21,061 nt of DNA from Christensenella sp. UBA3944. Lineage in GTDB: Bacteria > Bacillota > Clostridia > Christensenellales > DTU072. The stretch is from positions 15,033-36,093 of the forward strand of contig DGDU01000054.1 of assembly GCA_002385605.1 (NCBI GenBank). Reading direction: 5' to 3'. The position numbers were made by a program, and so were the translations under genes. The notes below the pieces were generated by a model that did no database searches, was not told the DNA's origin, and worked only from the letters and a program-made list of their open reading frames with translations. Positions 1 to 6,516 of this stretch are shown in pieces (the stretch's first letter is position 1; the number at the start of each line of letters is the position of its first letter).

Positions 1-96
1 CGCTCCGTAAGCTATGGGGCGGCATCTGCCGCACTTTGCCTCTATAACGCCAAAGCCCACGGTGGCGTAGCCCGGGTCTATGCCAAGAATAATCAT
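1..96 (-). CDS. ruvC: Crossover junction endodeoxyribonuclease RuvC (N-terminal fragment, runs off left edge)
   Basis: Only the first 32 codons lie in the window. The reverse strand reads MIILGIDPGYATVGFGVIEA and continues to the edge. This is the RuvC N-terminus: the first beta strand with the catalytic Asp (D7) in the IDPG motif, then the TGYG/VGFG turn. RuvC is the dimeric Holliday-junction resolvase that works with RuvAB in recombination and repair. The ATG at 94-96 is the only start that keeps the catalytic Asp at its usual distance. There is no clear Shine-Dalgarno, only a weak GGGAT touching the start. The gene lies 34 bp after an ABC transporter operon but has its own strong promoter. 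Family assignment rests on the N-terminal motif alone; the rest is outside the window. Confidence 0.9.
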   Translation of the reverse strand, partial: MIILGIDPGYATVGFGVIEAKCGRCRPIAYGA

Positions 97-105
97 ATCC
101 CGTAT

Positions 106-134
106 ATAATACTGTAAAATGGAAAAATAGTCAA
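106..134 (-). promoter_or_regulatory. Sigma-A promoter of ruvC
   Basis: On the minus strand TTGACT (129-134) and TATTAT (106-111) are separated by exactly 17 bp. The -35 box overlaps the stop codon of the upstream ATPase gene (131-133). Transcription would start near position 99, only about 3 nt before the ruvC ATG, so the message would be almost leaderless. No terminator is visible between the ATPase gene and ruvC, so read-through from the transporter operon is also possible. Confidence 0.75.
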
Positions 135-856
135 GATTTCGGCGTTACGGCGGCAAACCAATCGTAAATTTTGCCGAACACCTCGGCGGCGTCCTTATCC
201 GAAAGTTTTCGGGCGAATTTGTCCGAATTTAAGAAATATTCCGCCGAAATTCTGGCGGGGCGGCCGCCCAGAACAAGAATTTTATCCGATAAAAGCACGG
301 CTTCGTCTATGTTGTGCGTGACAAGCAGCACGGTTTTTTTACTCTTTTGCCACAGGGCGAGGAAATACTCGAGAAGCCTTGCCTTGGTGGCGACATCCAG
401 CCCCCGGAATGGCTCGTCCATCAGGATAAGCTCGGAGGGGTACACAAACGCCCTCGCCATAGATACCCTCTGCGCCATGCCCGCCGAAAGCTGGTAAGGG
501 TAAGCTTTGGCGAATTCGGAAAGCCCGACATTTTGTATGGCTTCTGCGATTATCTTTTTGCGCTCTTCTTTGTCCTTTATTTGAGAGCGGAGCACAAAAT
601 CAAGGTTTCCTTCAACCGTCATATTGGGTAGAAGGGTTGGGTTCTGGAATATATACGATATTCGTTCGGGTACCCCCGAAACGCTGCCCTGCGAACCAGC
701 AAGCCCGCCTATGATATTAAGGATTGTGGTTTTGCCCACGCCCGAAACACCCAAAAGGCAGGTAATTTTGCCCGCTTCCAAAGTGAGGTTAAACCCTTCT
801 ACAACGGTTAGCCCGTCGTAGCTTTTGGAAACATCCTTCAAAACTATGTCTTTCAT
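131..856 (-). CDS. ABC transporter ATP-binding protein, NitT/TauT/SsuB type
   Basis: A 241-aa nucleotide-binding subunit that would power uptake by the adjacent permease and lipoprotein. All ATPase motifs are present: Walker A GVSGVGKTT (36-44), Q-loop FQNP (70-73), signature LSAGM (123-127, a variant of LSGGQ), Walker B LILMDEP (143-149, catalytic Glu148), D-loop GLD, and switch His181 in LLVTHN. The start is set at the ATG at 854-856. It overlaps the permease stop as ATGA and has GGAGG at 862-866, seven bases upstream. A start four codons earlier would place that ribosome site inside the gene. The substrate is unknown; relatives carry nitrate, sulfonates, taurine or thiamine precursors. Last gene of the four-gene operon. 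Confidence 0.95.
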   Translation of the reverse strand: MKDIVLKDVSKSYDGLTVVEGFNLTLEAGKITCLLGVSGVGKTTILNIIGGLAGSQGSVSGVPERISYIFQNPTLLPNMTVEGNLDFVLRSQIKDKEERKKIIAEAIQNVGLSEFAKAYPYQLSAGMAQRVSMARAFVYPSELILMDEPFRGLDVATKARLLEYFLALWQKSKKTVLLVTHNIDEAVLLSDKILVLGGRPARISAEYFLNSDKFARKLSDKDAAEVFGKIYDWFAAVTPKS

Positions 857-1620
857 GCCCGCCTCCATTTAACCGCGAAGCGCTTTATAAGCTCGACAAT
901 AAGCTCCAAGGCGTAGCTTATGGCGACAGCCGCCGCCGTCCAGGCGAGAAGTGACGCCGTATCCAGCATAACCCTGGATATCTGCATCGATATGCCCATG
1001 CTCTGCCTTGTTTGGGCAAGCACCTCGGCGGCGATAACGATTTTAACATTAAAGGAAATCCCGCTTCTGACCGAATCGAGTACGGAAGGCAGTATGTTGG
1101 GTATATACAGCCTCGTAACAATATCCTTCGCCCCTACTTTATACAGCTTTGCCATATCGATAACGCCTTTATCGATGTTATTAAGCGCCGAATAAAAGTC
1201 CGAGTAAAACATGGGGAACATTATCAGCGAGGATATTAGTATCGGGCTGGTCTGCGAGGTAAGCCATATCAGCGACAAAAGTATTACCGACATCGTGGGG
1301 ATTGCCCTCGATATGATAACAAGGGGCGAAAACGCCCTGTGGATAGGCTTAATCGCGAACCCCGCCACGGCAAGAATCATAGCTAAGGCGAAGGATATCG
1401 CGAAGCCTGTAAACGAGCGCGAAAGCGTGCCCCCTACCGCCGTCCAGAAGGTTTTGCCGGATATAAGCGCCAGAAGCTCTTTGAATACCAGGGCGGGGCG
1501 TGGCAGGATAAGCTCTATATCGACGGCAATCGCCGCTATATACCATATGAGTATAAACACCCCTACGGTAATAAGCGGCGAAAACCGTACTATTATGCTT
1601 TTGAGCTTAGCTTTGTTCAT
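853..1620 (-). CDS. ABC transporter permease, NitT/TauT/SsuC type
   Basis: A 255-aa integral membrane protein of the binding-protein-dependent permease family (BPD_transp_1), which forms the channel for the neighbouring importer. Hydrophobic segments occur at about 13-34, 66-92, 99-120, 124-143, 187-203 and 221-246, consistent with six helices. The cytoplasmic EAA loop that docks on the ATPase is visible at about 155-174 (DMAKLYKVGAKD, ending LYIP). AAEVLAQTRQSMG (198-210) is typical of the SsuC/TauC group. Its start lies one base after the stop of the lipoprotein gene, and its stop overlaps the ATPase start by 4 bp, indicating translational coupling. Substrate unknown. Confidence 0.94.
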   Translation of the reverse strand: MNKAKLKSIIVRFSPLITVGVFILIWYIAAIAVDIELILPRPALVFKELLALISGKTFWTAVGGTLSRSFTGFAISFALAMILAVAGFAIKPIHRAFSPLVIISRAIPTMSVILLSLIWLTSQTSPILISSLIMFPMFYSDFYSALNNIDKGVIDMAKLYKVGAKDIVTRLYIPNILPSVLDSVRSGISFNVKIVIAAEVLAQTRQSMGISMQISRVMLDTASLLAWTAAAVAISYALELIVELIKRFAVKWRRA

Positions 1621-1621
1621 C

Positions 1622-2611
1622 TTATTGATAGTAAATGGTGTCTTCGGGCATCTTGCCGCCTATGGCAGCCGCGTTGAAGCTTGCCATAGCGGTTAAATAA
1701 GCGTTGATGTCGGATTTTGCGTATTTGGCGGGCACAAAGCCGATGTTACACGCCCTGATTATTTGCTTATTGAGGGCTACGGTGAGGGTGGAACCCGCAT
1801 CCGCGAGCGCCGCTTGGGCTTCGGCGGGGTTTGCGGCAATCCAGTCTACATTCTCATCAAGCAGGTCCGAAAGCCACTCTACTATGCCCTCGTATTTATC
1901 GATGGCGTCCTTTCGCCCCACAAACACGGCCTGGGTGTAGTCCAGCCCCTCGGTTACATCCGCCCAAAGGTCATGGATGGCAAACAGCCTTATCGAGCCG
2001 CTTACATTCTTAAGAGCCTGCGAAACGGCGGGTTCGCCCAGTATGCCGAACTTAGCGTTGCCCGTCTTGAGAAGGGGTATAAGCTCGGCGCCGCTGGAAA
2101 CATAGTGCAAGGCTACCTTGGCTCCCGTTTCGTCGGCAACATCACTCGCGAAATATTCGATACCCATTTGATTAAGGATATACTTAAAGGTAAGGTCGGG
2201 GGTGCCGCCCATGCCGATGTTGTAGACTACTTCGCCTTTGAGGTCGGACAAATCGCTTACGCTCTCGGTGCCCACAAGGTAAAGGTTTCCGAAGGTGTTT
2301 GCCGAGATAATCCTGATGTCGGTACCTTTGTTGTAGATGTTTGCTGCGATGTTTGTGGGCGCTATGGCGAAATCCGCCTCGCCGTTGGCGATTTTAGCCG
2401 AAATTTCAGCGGCCCCGGGCACGATTTCGTAGGTTATTTCGTACTTATCGAACTGAGGCTTGTCCTTAAGCATCTTGGCGATCGCTAAGGCGGGCGCGCC
2501 GTCCGGGACTATAATCTTAATGCTTCCCTTTTCGTTATTGCAGGCGGCAAAGGTAAATACCGCCGCCGCGGCGATTATCACAATTAAAATTGCTACAAAT
2601 AGTTTTTTCAT
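1622..2611 (-). CDS. ABC transporter substrate-binding lipoprotein, NMT1/SsuA-like
   Basis: A 329-aa lipoprotein. It has a lysine-rich N-terminus, a hydrophobic segment and lipobox FAAC with Cys24 as the predicted lipidated residue, followed by CNNEKGS. The mature part (IKIIVPDGAPALAIAKMLKD, then IANGEADFAIAPTNIAANI) is the periplasmic-binding-protein type II fold of the NMT1/SsuA/TauA group. It should sit on the outer face of the membrane and deliver ligand to the permease encoded one base downstream. AAGGAGAA lies 7-8 bases before the ATG and overlaps the stop of the preceding regulator gene. The ligand cannot be read from sequence; sulfonates, pyrimidine thiamine precursors or other small nitrogen/sulfur compounds are possible. 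Confidence 0.92.
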   Translation of the reverse strand: MKKLFVAILIVIIAAAAVFTFAACNNEKGSIKIIVPDGAPALAIAKMLKDKPQFDKYEITYEIVPGAAEISAKIANGEADFAIAPTNIAANIYNKGTDIRIISANTFGNLYLVGTESVSDLSDLKGEVVYNIGMGGTPDLTFKYILNQMGIEYFASDVADETGAKVALHYVSSGAELIPLLKTGNAKFGILGEPAVSQALKNVSGSIRLFAIHDLWADVTEGLDYTQAVFVGRKDAIDKYEGIVEWLSDLLDENVDWIAANPAEAQAALADAGSTLTVALNKQIIRACNIGFVPAKYAKSDINAYLTAMASFNAAAIGGKMPEDTIYYQ

Positions 2612-2622
2612 ATCCGTTCTCC

Positions 2623-2874
2623 TTATATTTCTACCGATGTTACGGCCGATTTTACGCTTACATTATTTAGTCTGCCCAGTTTTCCGGTTAAAGCCGAAAG
2701 CTTTTCGTTGTCGCCCTCGACTATCACGCTTATGGCGTTTATGCCGTTAACGCGGTCGGGCACGCCCATCCTTCCGATAATGATATCGGAATACTCCGAA
2801 AGAAGCTTCTGGATTTCCAGTCCCGCCGAGGGGTTGCCTTTTACGACGATTCCTATCACTCCTACCCTTTTCAT
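2623..2874 (-). CDS. TM1266-family putative iron-only hydrogenase system regulator
   Basis: An 83-aa protein matching the TM1266 group: MKRVGVIGIVV, then LLSEYSDIIIGRMGVP, GINAISVIVEGD, LSALTGKLG and VSVKSAV. These small proteins have an ACT/NikR-C-like ferredoxin fold. The family name comes from their frequent position beside [FeFe]-hydrogenase maturation genes; the biochemical role is not settled. The ATG at 2872-2874 is chosen over an in-frame TTG four codons upstream because GGAGG (2880-2884) sits five bases before the ATG. First gene of the operon with the NitT/TauT-type transporter; no hydrogenase gene is in the window. Its ribosome site follows directly on a terminator U-tract, so its expression should depend on attenuation. 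Confidence 0.85.
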   Translation of the reverse strand: MKRVGVIGIVVKGNPSAGLEIQKLLSEYSDIIIGRMGVPDRVNGINAISVIVEGDNEKLSALTGKLGRLNNVSVKSAVTSVEI

Positions 2875-2884
2875 ATTTACCTCC

Positions 2885-2920
2885 AAATAAAAACCGCTTC
2901 CCGAAAATCACGGAAAGCGG
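2885..2920 (-). terminator. Intrinsic terminator (attenuator) in the leader of the TM1266-ABC operon
   Basis: On the minus strand CCGCTTTCCG (2911-2920) pairs with CGGGAAGCGG (2894-2903) across a 7-nt loop, with one mismatch in ten. Five T, an A and three T follow (2893-2885), then immediately GGAGG of the first gene. A terminator placed between the promoter and the first ribosome site is the layout of transcription attenuators and riboswitch expression platforms. Confidence 0.85.
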
Positions 2921-2999
2921 CATAATAACCCTATTTACATAAAGATTATGATATGCTTACTCTCCGAGATACACTCATCGATTCAGGATATTTTTGTCA
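2921..2999 (-). ncRNA. Structured 5' leader, candidate riboswitch or attenuator sensor (class unknown)
   Basis: This is the transcribed leader between the predicted start (about 2999) and the terminator. Two structures can be drawn. One is a hairpin at 2921-2950: CATAAT pairs with ATTATG, and above a 2-nt bulge CTTTAT pairs with ATAGGG, closed by a GTAA tetraloop of GNRA type. The other is an antiterminator: ATCTCGGAGAG (2960-2970) pairs with CTTTCCGTGAT (loop and left arm of the terminator) over 11 positions, with one T-T mismatch and one G-U. The two states exclude each other. I do not recognise conserved elements of TPP, guanidine, purine, preQ1, fluoride or ZTP riboswitches. A protein-bound leader is equally possible. 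Confidence 0.55.
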
Positions 3000-3004
3000 G
3001 TTTT

Positions 3005-3033
3005 ATTATATTTCCGAAAAATCAAAAAGTCAA
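3005..3033 (-). promoter_or_regulatory. Sigma-A promoter of the TM1266-ABC transporter operon
   Basis: TTGACT (3028-3033) and a perfect TATAAT (3005-3010) on the minus strand, 17 bp apart. The spacer contains the stop codon of the upstream ATPase-like gene (3022-3024). Transcription would start near 2999, giving a leader of about 125 nt before the first ATG. Confidence 0.85.
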
Positions 3034-4047
3034 CGCTTTTTCGGTAGCTACATCAAAAAGCCTTATGCTTTCGATATCTACGCTAATATCGTACCTGTCT
3101 GAAGGGTACGCGCCCGCCCTGGCGACGATGCCGCCGCAGCGGATATATAAGGCGTCGCCGTCGTAGAAATAATCGGATATCGGAAGCCTTCCGCCCGCTT
3201 CGGCAACCGCCGAAAACGAGCAGATAACCTCTCTGCCCGCGTAAGACGGCGGGCAAGGCACCCTGTATAATTTATTGAATATCCTTATAAACCTGCCGTT
3301 TCCTTCGTCGCTGACGCTTACGGTAAGCCTGTTTTTGTAGGGGTTTATCATTTTGTCCACGGCGACAGAGGCGGGATATTCCTTAAGCTCCCCGGGCGTA
3401 CCGAGCTGCTCGGCTATGCCGAAGTTCATTACCAGAATCCTATCCCCCACCGACAGCGCCTCCTCTAATGAGGTAGTGGCAAACAGCACGGCAGAGTTTC
3501 TGAGCGCCCTTATTTTTGGGAGGTACTCTAAAAACATTGCCTTTCTTATAGCGTGGGGGGCAAGCCTGAAAACATCGTCGAACATAATAACGGCGGGCGT
3601 TCTTATAGCCGTACGAGCCAGCGCCACCCTTAGTTTGTCGTCGTCCGAAAGCTTATAGCCGTAATCGTCTAGGATGGGCAGGATGCCGAAATTCTTTGCG
3701 GCTTCCCCGACGATTATTTGCCGCTCTTCTTTGGGGTACTTTCTTATTTTTAGCGGCAGCTCGAGGTTTGCCCTTACCGTGCGGGTTTTAATTATACCCC
3801 CTTCGGTGTGGACAAGCAGGATATCCCTTTCTTTTATTTTTTTGCGGGTTATGTCGGCACCGTCGATATAAACCCTGCCGCCCGTAGCGGGATATAAGCC
3901 TGCTATACACTTAAGAAGTGAGGTCTTGCCGCCTTCCTCTCCCGCTAAAATGGCAATACGCTCCCCCCGGGCGCACTCCAGGGAAATATCCTTTGCGCCC
4001 GTAGAGCCGTACATGTATTTGATTGTAAGGGATTCGAGCTTTATCAT
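3022..4047 (-). CDS. Degenerate MalK-like ABC ATPase domain protein with TOBE-like tail
   Basis: A 341-aa protein with the fold signature of an ABC ATPase (about 1-235) and a C-terminal region of MalK/UgpC TOBE type (about 240-341). The catalytic motifs are eroded. Walker A is AGEEGGKT (35-42), keeping Lys41 and Thr42 but losing the first and third glycines. The Q-loop Gln is Thr81, the signature LSGGQ is LSDDD (133-137), the Walker B catalytic Glu is Asp158 (IMFDD), the D-loop SALD is absent (RLAP), and the switch His is Thr192 (FATTS). The reading frame is intact. It may bind nucleotide weakly and act as a regulatory or partner subunit; no permease is adjacent. The start has only a weak AGGG ribosome site. 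It follows pgi after 46 bp. Confidence 0.8.
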   Translation of the reverse strand: MIKLESLTIKYMYGSTGAKDISLECARGERIAILAGEEGGKTSLLKCIAGLYPATGGRVYIDGADITRKKIKERDILLVHTEGGIIKTRTVRANLELPLKIRKYPKEERQIIVGEAAKNFGILPILDDYGYKLSDDDKLRVALARTAIRTPAVIMFDDVFRLAPHAIRKAMFLEYLPKIRALRNSAVLFATTSLEEALSVGDRILVMNFGIAEQLGTPGELKEYPASVAVDKMINPYKNRLTVSVSDEGNGRFIRIFNKLYRVPCPPSYAGREVICSFSAVAEAGGRLPISDYFYDGDALYIRCGGIVARAGAYPSDRYDISVDIESIRLFDVATEKALTF

Positions 4048-4068
4048 TTTACCCTATCAATAAATTTC

Positions 4069-4086
4069 GGGCGGGATAACCCGCCC
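4069..4086 (-). terminator. Probable terminator hairpin after pgi
   Basis: GGGCGGG pairs perfectly with CCCGCCC over an ATAA/TTAT loop, in the 46-bp gap between the pgi stop and the next start. On the minus strand it is followed by GAAATTTATTG, so the U-tract is weak and termination may be partial. The next gene has no clear promoter of its own and may depend on read-through. Confidence 0.5.
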
Positions 4087-4093
4087 TTAAGAT

Positions 4094-5515
4094 TTATTGT
4101 GCTTCGATTATGTATTTGGGATTCTTTTCGGGCCTTGCGTTGAGTTCCGCAGCTTTGGCCTCGTAGCCCGCCCTGCCGAGAAGGGCGTATGTGGCGTTCT
4201 TGCCTTCCTCCACGCCTGGCTGGTTGTAGGCGTCTATGCCGAGCATAGCTCCCGCGTAGGCCGTTTCCAGCATAAAGAACATCATAAGCTGTCCTATCGT
4301 GTGGGCGTTTACCTCGGGAAGCGTAATGCGGCGGTTGAGGCGGTTGTTCTTTGTGAGGGCGTACTCGGTGGCAGCCATTTCGCTGGCGATAAGTTCGTTG
4401 AGGGTATGCCCGCAGAGGAAGTTAACCGAGGGGAAGTCCTCGCAGCCTTCGCTTATTTTAACTTCGGCGCGGTATCTGTCCACTCCGATAAAGGTAACAA
4501 CCTTGTCGAAAGGGCCTTCGGTGTAAAGCTGTACCTGGCTGTGCTGGTCGGTAACGCCCAACGCTTTAACGGGGGTTTGCCCTACATAAACCTTTTCGCC
4601 TTTGATGTTTTCGGCCTTGCCGAGGCTCTCCGCCCACAGCTGGGCGTACCAATCCGAAATAAGCCTTAAGCTGTCGGCATATGGCATCATAACGCTTATG
4701 TTTTTGCCCCTTTGCATGGCTATGTATTGCGTTACGGCCGAGGCGAGCGCCATGTTGGACCTTATGTCCGCCTTGCGGCAGGCCCTGTCCATGAAAGCCG
4801 CGCCTTTAAGAAGTTCTTTGATGTCTATGCCGAGAACGGCGGCGGGAAGAAGCCCGACGGGGCAAAGTTCGCTGAACCTTCCGCCAACGCCGGCGGGTAT
4901 ATAGAAAGTCTTTATATTTTCTTTCTTGGCAATCTTGATGAGGCTGCCGCTTACGGCGTCGGTTGTGGCGATTATATGCTCGGAGGCCTTGTCGCCGTAC
5001 CTTCTCTTCAAGAGATCCATAATTATGAGGTACTGGCTCATCGTTTCGGAGGTCGAGCCGCTCTTGGTTATAACATTGAACATCGTCTTGTCGAGGTCGA
5101 GAATATCAAGAAGCGACGACATCCTTTCGGGATCGACATTGTCCTCAACATAGAATTTGGGCGCCTTGCGCTTGCTCTTCGGTAGCTCGTTGTGCCTCAT
5201 ATGGCAAAGAGCCTGGAACACCGCCATGGGGCCCAGAGCCGAGCCGCCTATGCCAAGGACGACAAACGCGTCGAAGCTGCGGCGTATCTTTTTGGCTGTG
5301 AATATGATATCCTTTACAACATCTTTTTGGTTGTAAGGAAGCTCCGTCCAGCCCATCATGCCTGTGCCGCGGTTTTTCTTTACAAAGTTGAACGCCTCGG
5401 CGGCGAGGGGTTTTACTGCGTCGAGGTCTTTATCGGTGAAGCCTTCTTTGGCGCCGACATAAACGCTCATCATATTGTTGTAGTCGAATCTTATGCTTTC
5501 GGGTTGATTAGTCAT
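4094..5515 (-). CDS. pgi: Glucose-6-phosphate isomerase
   Basis: A 473-aa cytosolic enzyme that interconverts glucose 6-phosphate and fructose 6-phosphate in glycolysis and gluconeogenesis. Family landmarks are in order: GIGGSALGP (88-96), phosphate-binding KSGSTSET (151-158), GVGGRFSEL (209-217), WYAQLWAESLGK (289-300) with the likely catalytic Glu296, DQHSQVQL with His325, and YNQPGVEEGK (430-439) with the C-terminal Lys. Length is normal for the short bacterial form. The ATG at 5513-5515 is chosen because GGAGG (5521-5525) sits five bases upstream; an in-frame TTG four codons earlier would bury it. It lies 35 bp after a sugar isomerase/epimerase-like gene and is probably co-transcribed with it. 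Confidence 0.97.
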   Translation of the reverse strand: MTNQPESIRFDYNNMMSVYVGAKEGFTDKDLDAVKPLAAEAFNFVKKNRGTGMMGWTELPYNQKDVVKDIIFTAKKIRRSFDAFVVLGIGGSALGPMAVFQALCHMRHNELPKSKRKAPKFYVEDNVDPERMSSLLDILDLDKTMFNVITKSGSTSETMSQYLIIMDLLKRRYGDKASEHIIATTDAVSGSLIKIAKKENIKTFYIPAGVGGRFSELCPVGLLPAAVLGIDIKELLKGAAFMDRACRKADIRSNMALASAVTQYIAMQRGKNISVMMPYADSLRLISDWYAQLWAESLGKAENIKGEKVYVGQTPVKALGVTDQHSQVQLYTEGPFDKVVTFIGVDRYRAEVKISEGCEDFPSVNFLCGHTLNELIASEMAATEYALTKNNRLNRRITLPEVNAHTIGQLMMFFMLETAYAGAMLGIDAYNQPGVEEGKNATYALLGRAGYEAKAAELNARPEKNPKYIIEAQ

Positions 5516-5550
5516 TTTATCCTCCAATTCCGAATGGTTTCTTTAGTAGT

Positions 5551-6363
5551 TTAGTTTGAAAGCCTGACTTTCGCTTTGTGCAGGCACTCGAGAAGATGCT
5601 CCCTGCCCTCGGCGATATCGTCGTATGTGTTGTAGTTTTTGCTGTAAAGCTCCATGATAAGCGGGCCGTCGTAGCCGATGTCGGCTAGCCTTACGAAAAG
5701 CTCGACAAAGTCGAACTCTCCCCTGCCCGGCACGCACAGCTGCCCCATATCGTCGTAGTCGCAAAGATGGACATTCACAAGCCGCCCCTTTACGCATTCC
5801 AGAAAGTCGAAGGCGTGAAGCCCGGCTTGCATTGCCTGCTTTATGTCGAGGCAGGCCTTTACGGAAGGGCTGACTTCCCTTATGCGGGCAAAGAACTCGG
5901 GATTATAAAAGAACGCCCATCCTACATTCTCGTAGGCAAGCTGCACGCCGCCGCTTACCTCCGAAAGCATATTGCATAGCTCTTCCGTGCGGGTGCCCAG
6001 CCTTTGATAATCAAAGACATAATTGCGCCCTCTAAGCCTCGCCGGCCCGTGGAAGATGTAATATTTAGCGCCCAATATGCCGCCTGCCCTGCCTGCCTGC
6101 TTAAAGAAAAACTCGCAGTCCTCGCGGGTGCGGGGCATCATATTATAAAGCTCGGGCTCGAATTGCTGGTTAAGGGTGTGTATGCTGTATATGTTCAGGC
6201 CGTTTTTCCGGGTACTCAGAAACCGCGCGAATTCCTCTTTATACTCGCTGAAGGTGGTCAGAAAAACCTCGCATGTGTTAAACCCCAGCGACTTTATGAT
6301 GTCGAAGGTGTCTTCGGTGACTTCTTTGCCGAAAAAGCTGGCAGTCGATATCCCTATCTCCAT
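5551..6363 (-). CDS. Sugar phosphate isomerase/epimerase family protein (xylose-isomerase-like TIM barrel)
   Basis: A 270-aa protein of the AP_endonuc_2 / xylose-isomerase-like TIM-barrel family. The opening MEIGISTASFF and the strand-end metal-ligand candidates fit the fold: Glu145 (LAYEN), Asp173 (CLDIKQA), His199 (VHLCDYD) and Glu238 (IMELY), with PGRGEFDF (212-219) as the usual substrate loop. Members isomerise or epimerise sugars or inositol derivatives, and some are endonucleases; the substrate here cannot be told. It lies 35 bp upstream of pgi, which suggests a role in sugar or sugar-phosphate supply. An extended -10 promoter lies upstream. The ribosome site is weak (AAGG). Confidence 0.85.
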   Translation of the reverse strand: MEIGISTASFFGKEVTEDTFDIIKSLGFNTCEVFLTTFSEYKEEFARFLSTRKNGLNIYSIHTLNQQFEPELYNMMPRTREDCEFFFKQAGRAGGILGAKYYIFHGPARLRGRNYVFDYQRLGTRTEELCNMLSEVSGGVQLAYENVGWAFFYNPEFFARIREVSPSVKACLDIKQAMQAGLHAFDFLECVKGRLVNVHLCDYDDMGQLCVPGRGEFDFVELFVRLADIGYDGPLIMELYSKNYNTYDDIAEGREHLLECLHKAKVRLSN

Positions 6364-6394
6364 AAATCCGTTAAGCCTTAATTTTTATACAGAT

Positions 6395-6403
6395 ATTATA
6401 TCA
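6395..6403 (-). promoter_or_regulatory. Extended -10 promoter of the epimerase-pgi operon
   Basis: TGATATAAT on the minus strand is a perfect TATAAT preceded by TG one base away. No good -35 exists at 17 bp; the closest is TTGCTT (6420-6425) at a 19-bp spacing. The predicted start near 6388 gives a 25-nt leader. Confidence 0.65.
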
Positions 6404-6481
6404 TTAACTGCCCTCGGTTAAGCAAGCCAATGAGAGGATTTCTAGCTAAATTTACAAATAATAAATTGTAGGCAAATACTC

Positions 6482-6510
6482 TTCAATTAACTTCCAAAAT
6501 GTGCTAAAAT
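6482..6510 (+). promoter_or_regulatory. Promoter of the DUF2156-Eis fusion gene
   Basis: TTCAAT (6482-6487), a 17-bp spacer and TAAAAT (6505-6510), with the extended TG at 6502-6503. Transcription should start at about 6517, which is the A of the ATG. No Shine-Dalgarno is present. Both points suggest a leaderless transcript. It is divergent from the epimerase-pgi promoter. Confidence 0.6.
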
Positions 6511-6516
6511 ATAAAT

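Noticed and set aside
1763..2488. Plus-strand ORF of 241 aa opposite the substrate-binding protein gene
   Set aside because: The minus strand encodes a clear lipoprotein with lipobox and family motifs, in a coupled operon. The plus ORF has no ribosome site or recognisable domain.
2940..2999. Possible TPP, purine or THF riboswitch (short matches such as GGAGAGTA)
   Set aside because: Only short fragments resemble those consensus sequences; the required companion motifs and helices are missing. I therefore left the leader unassigned.
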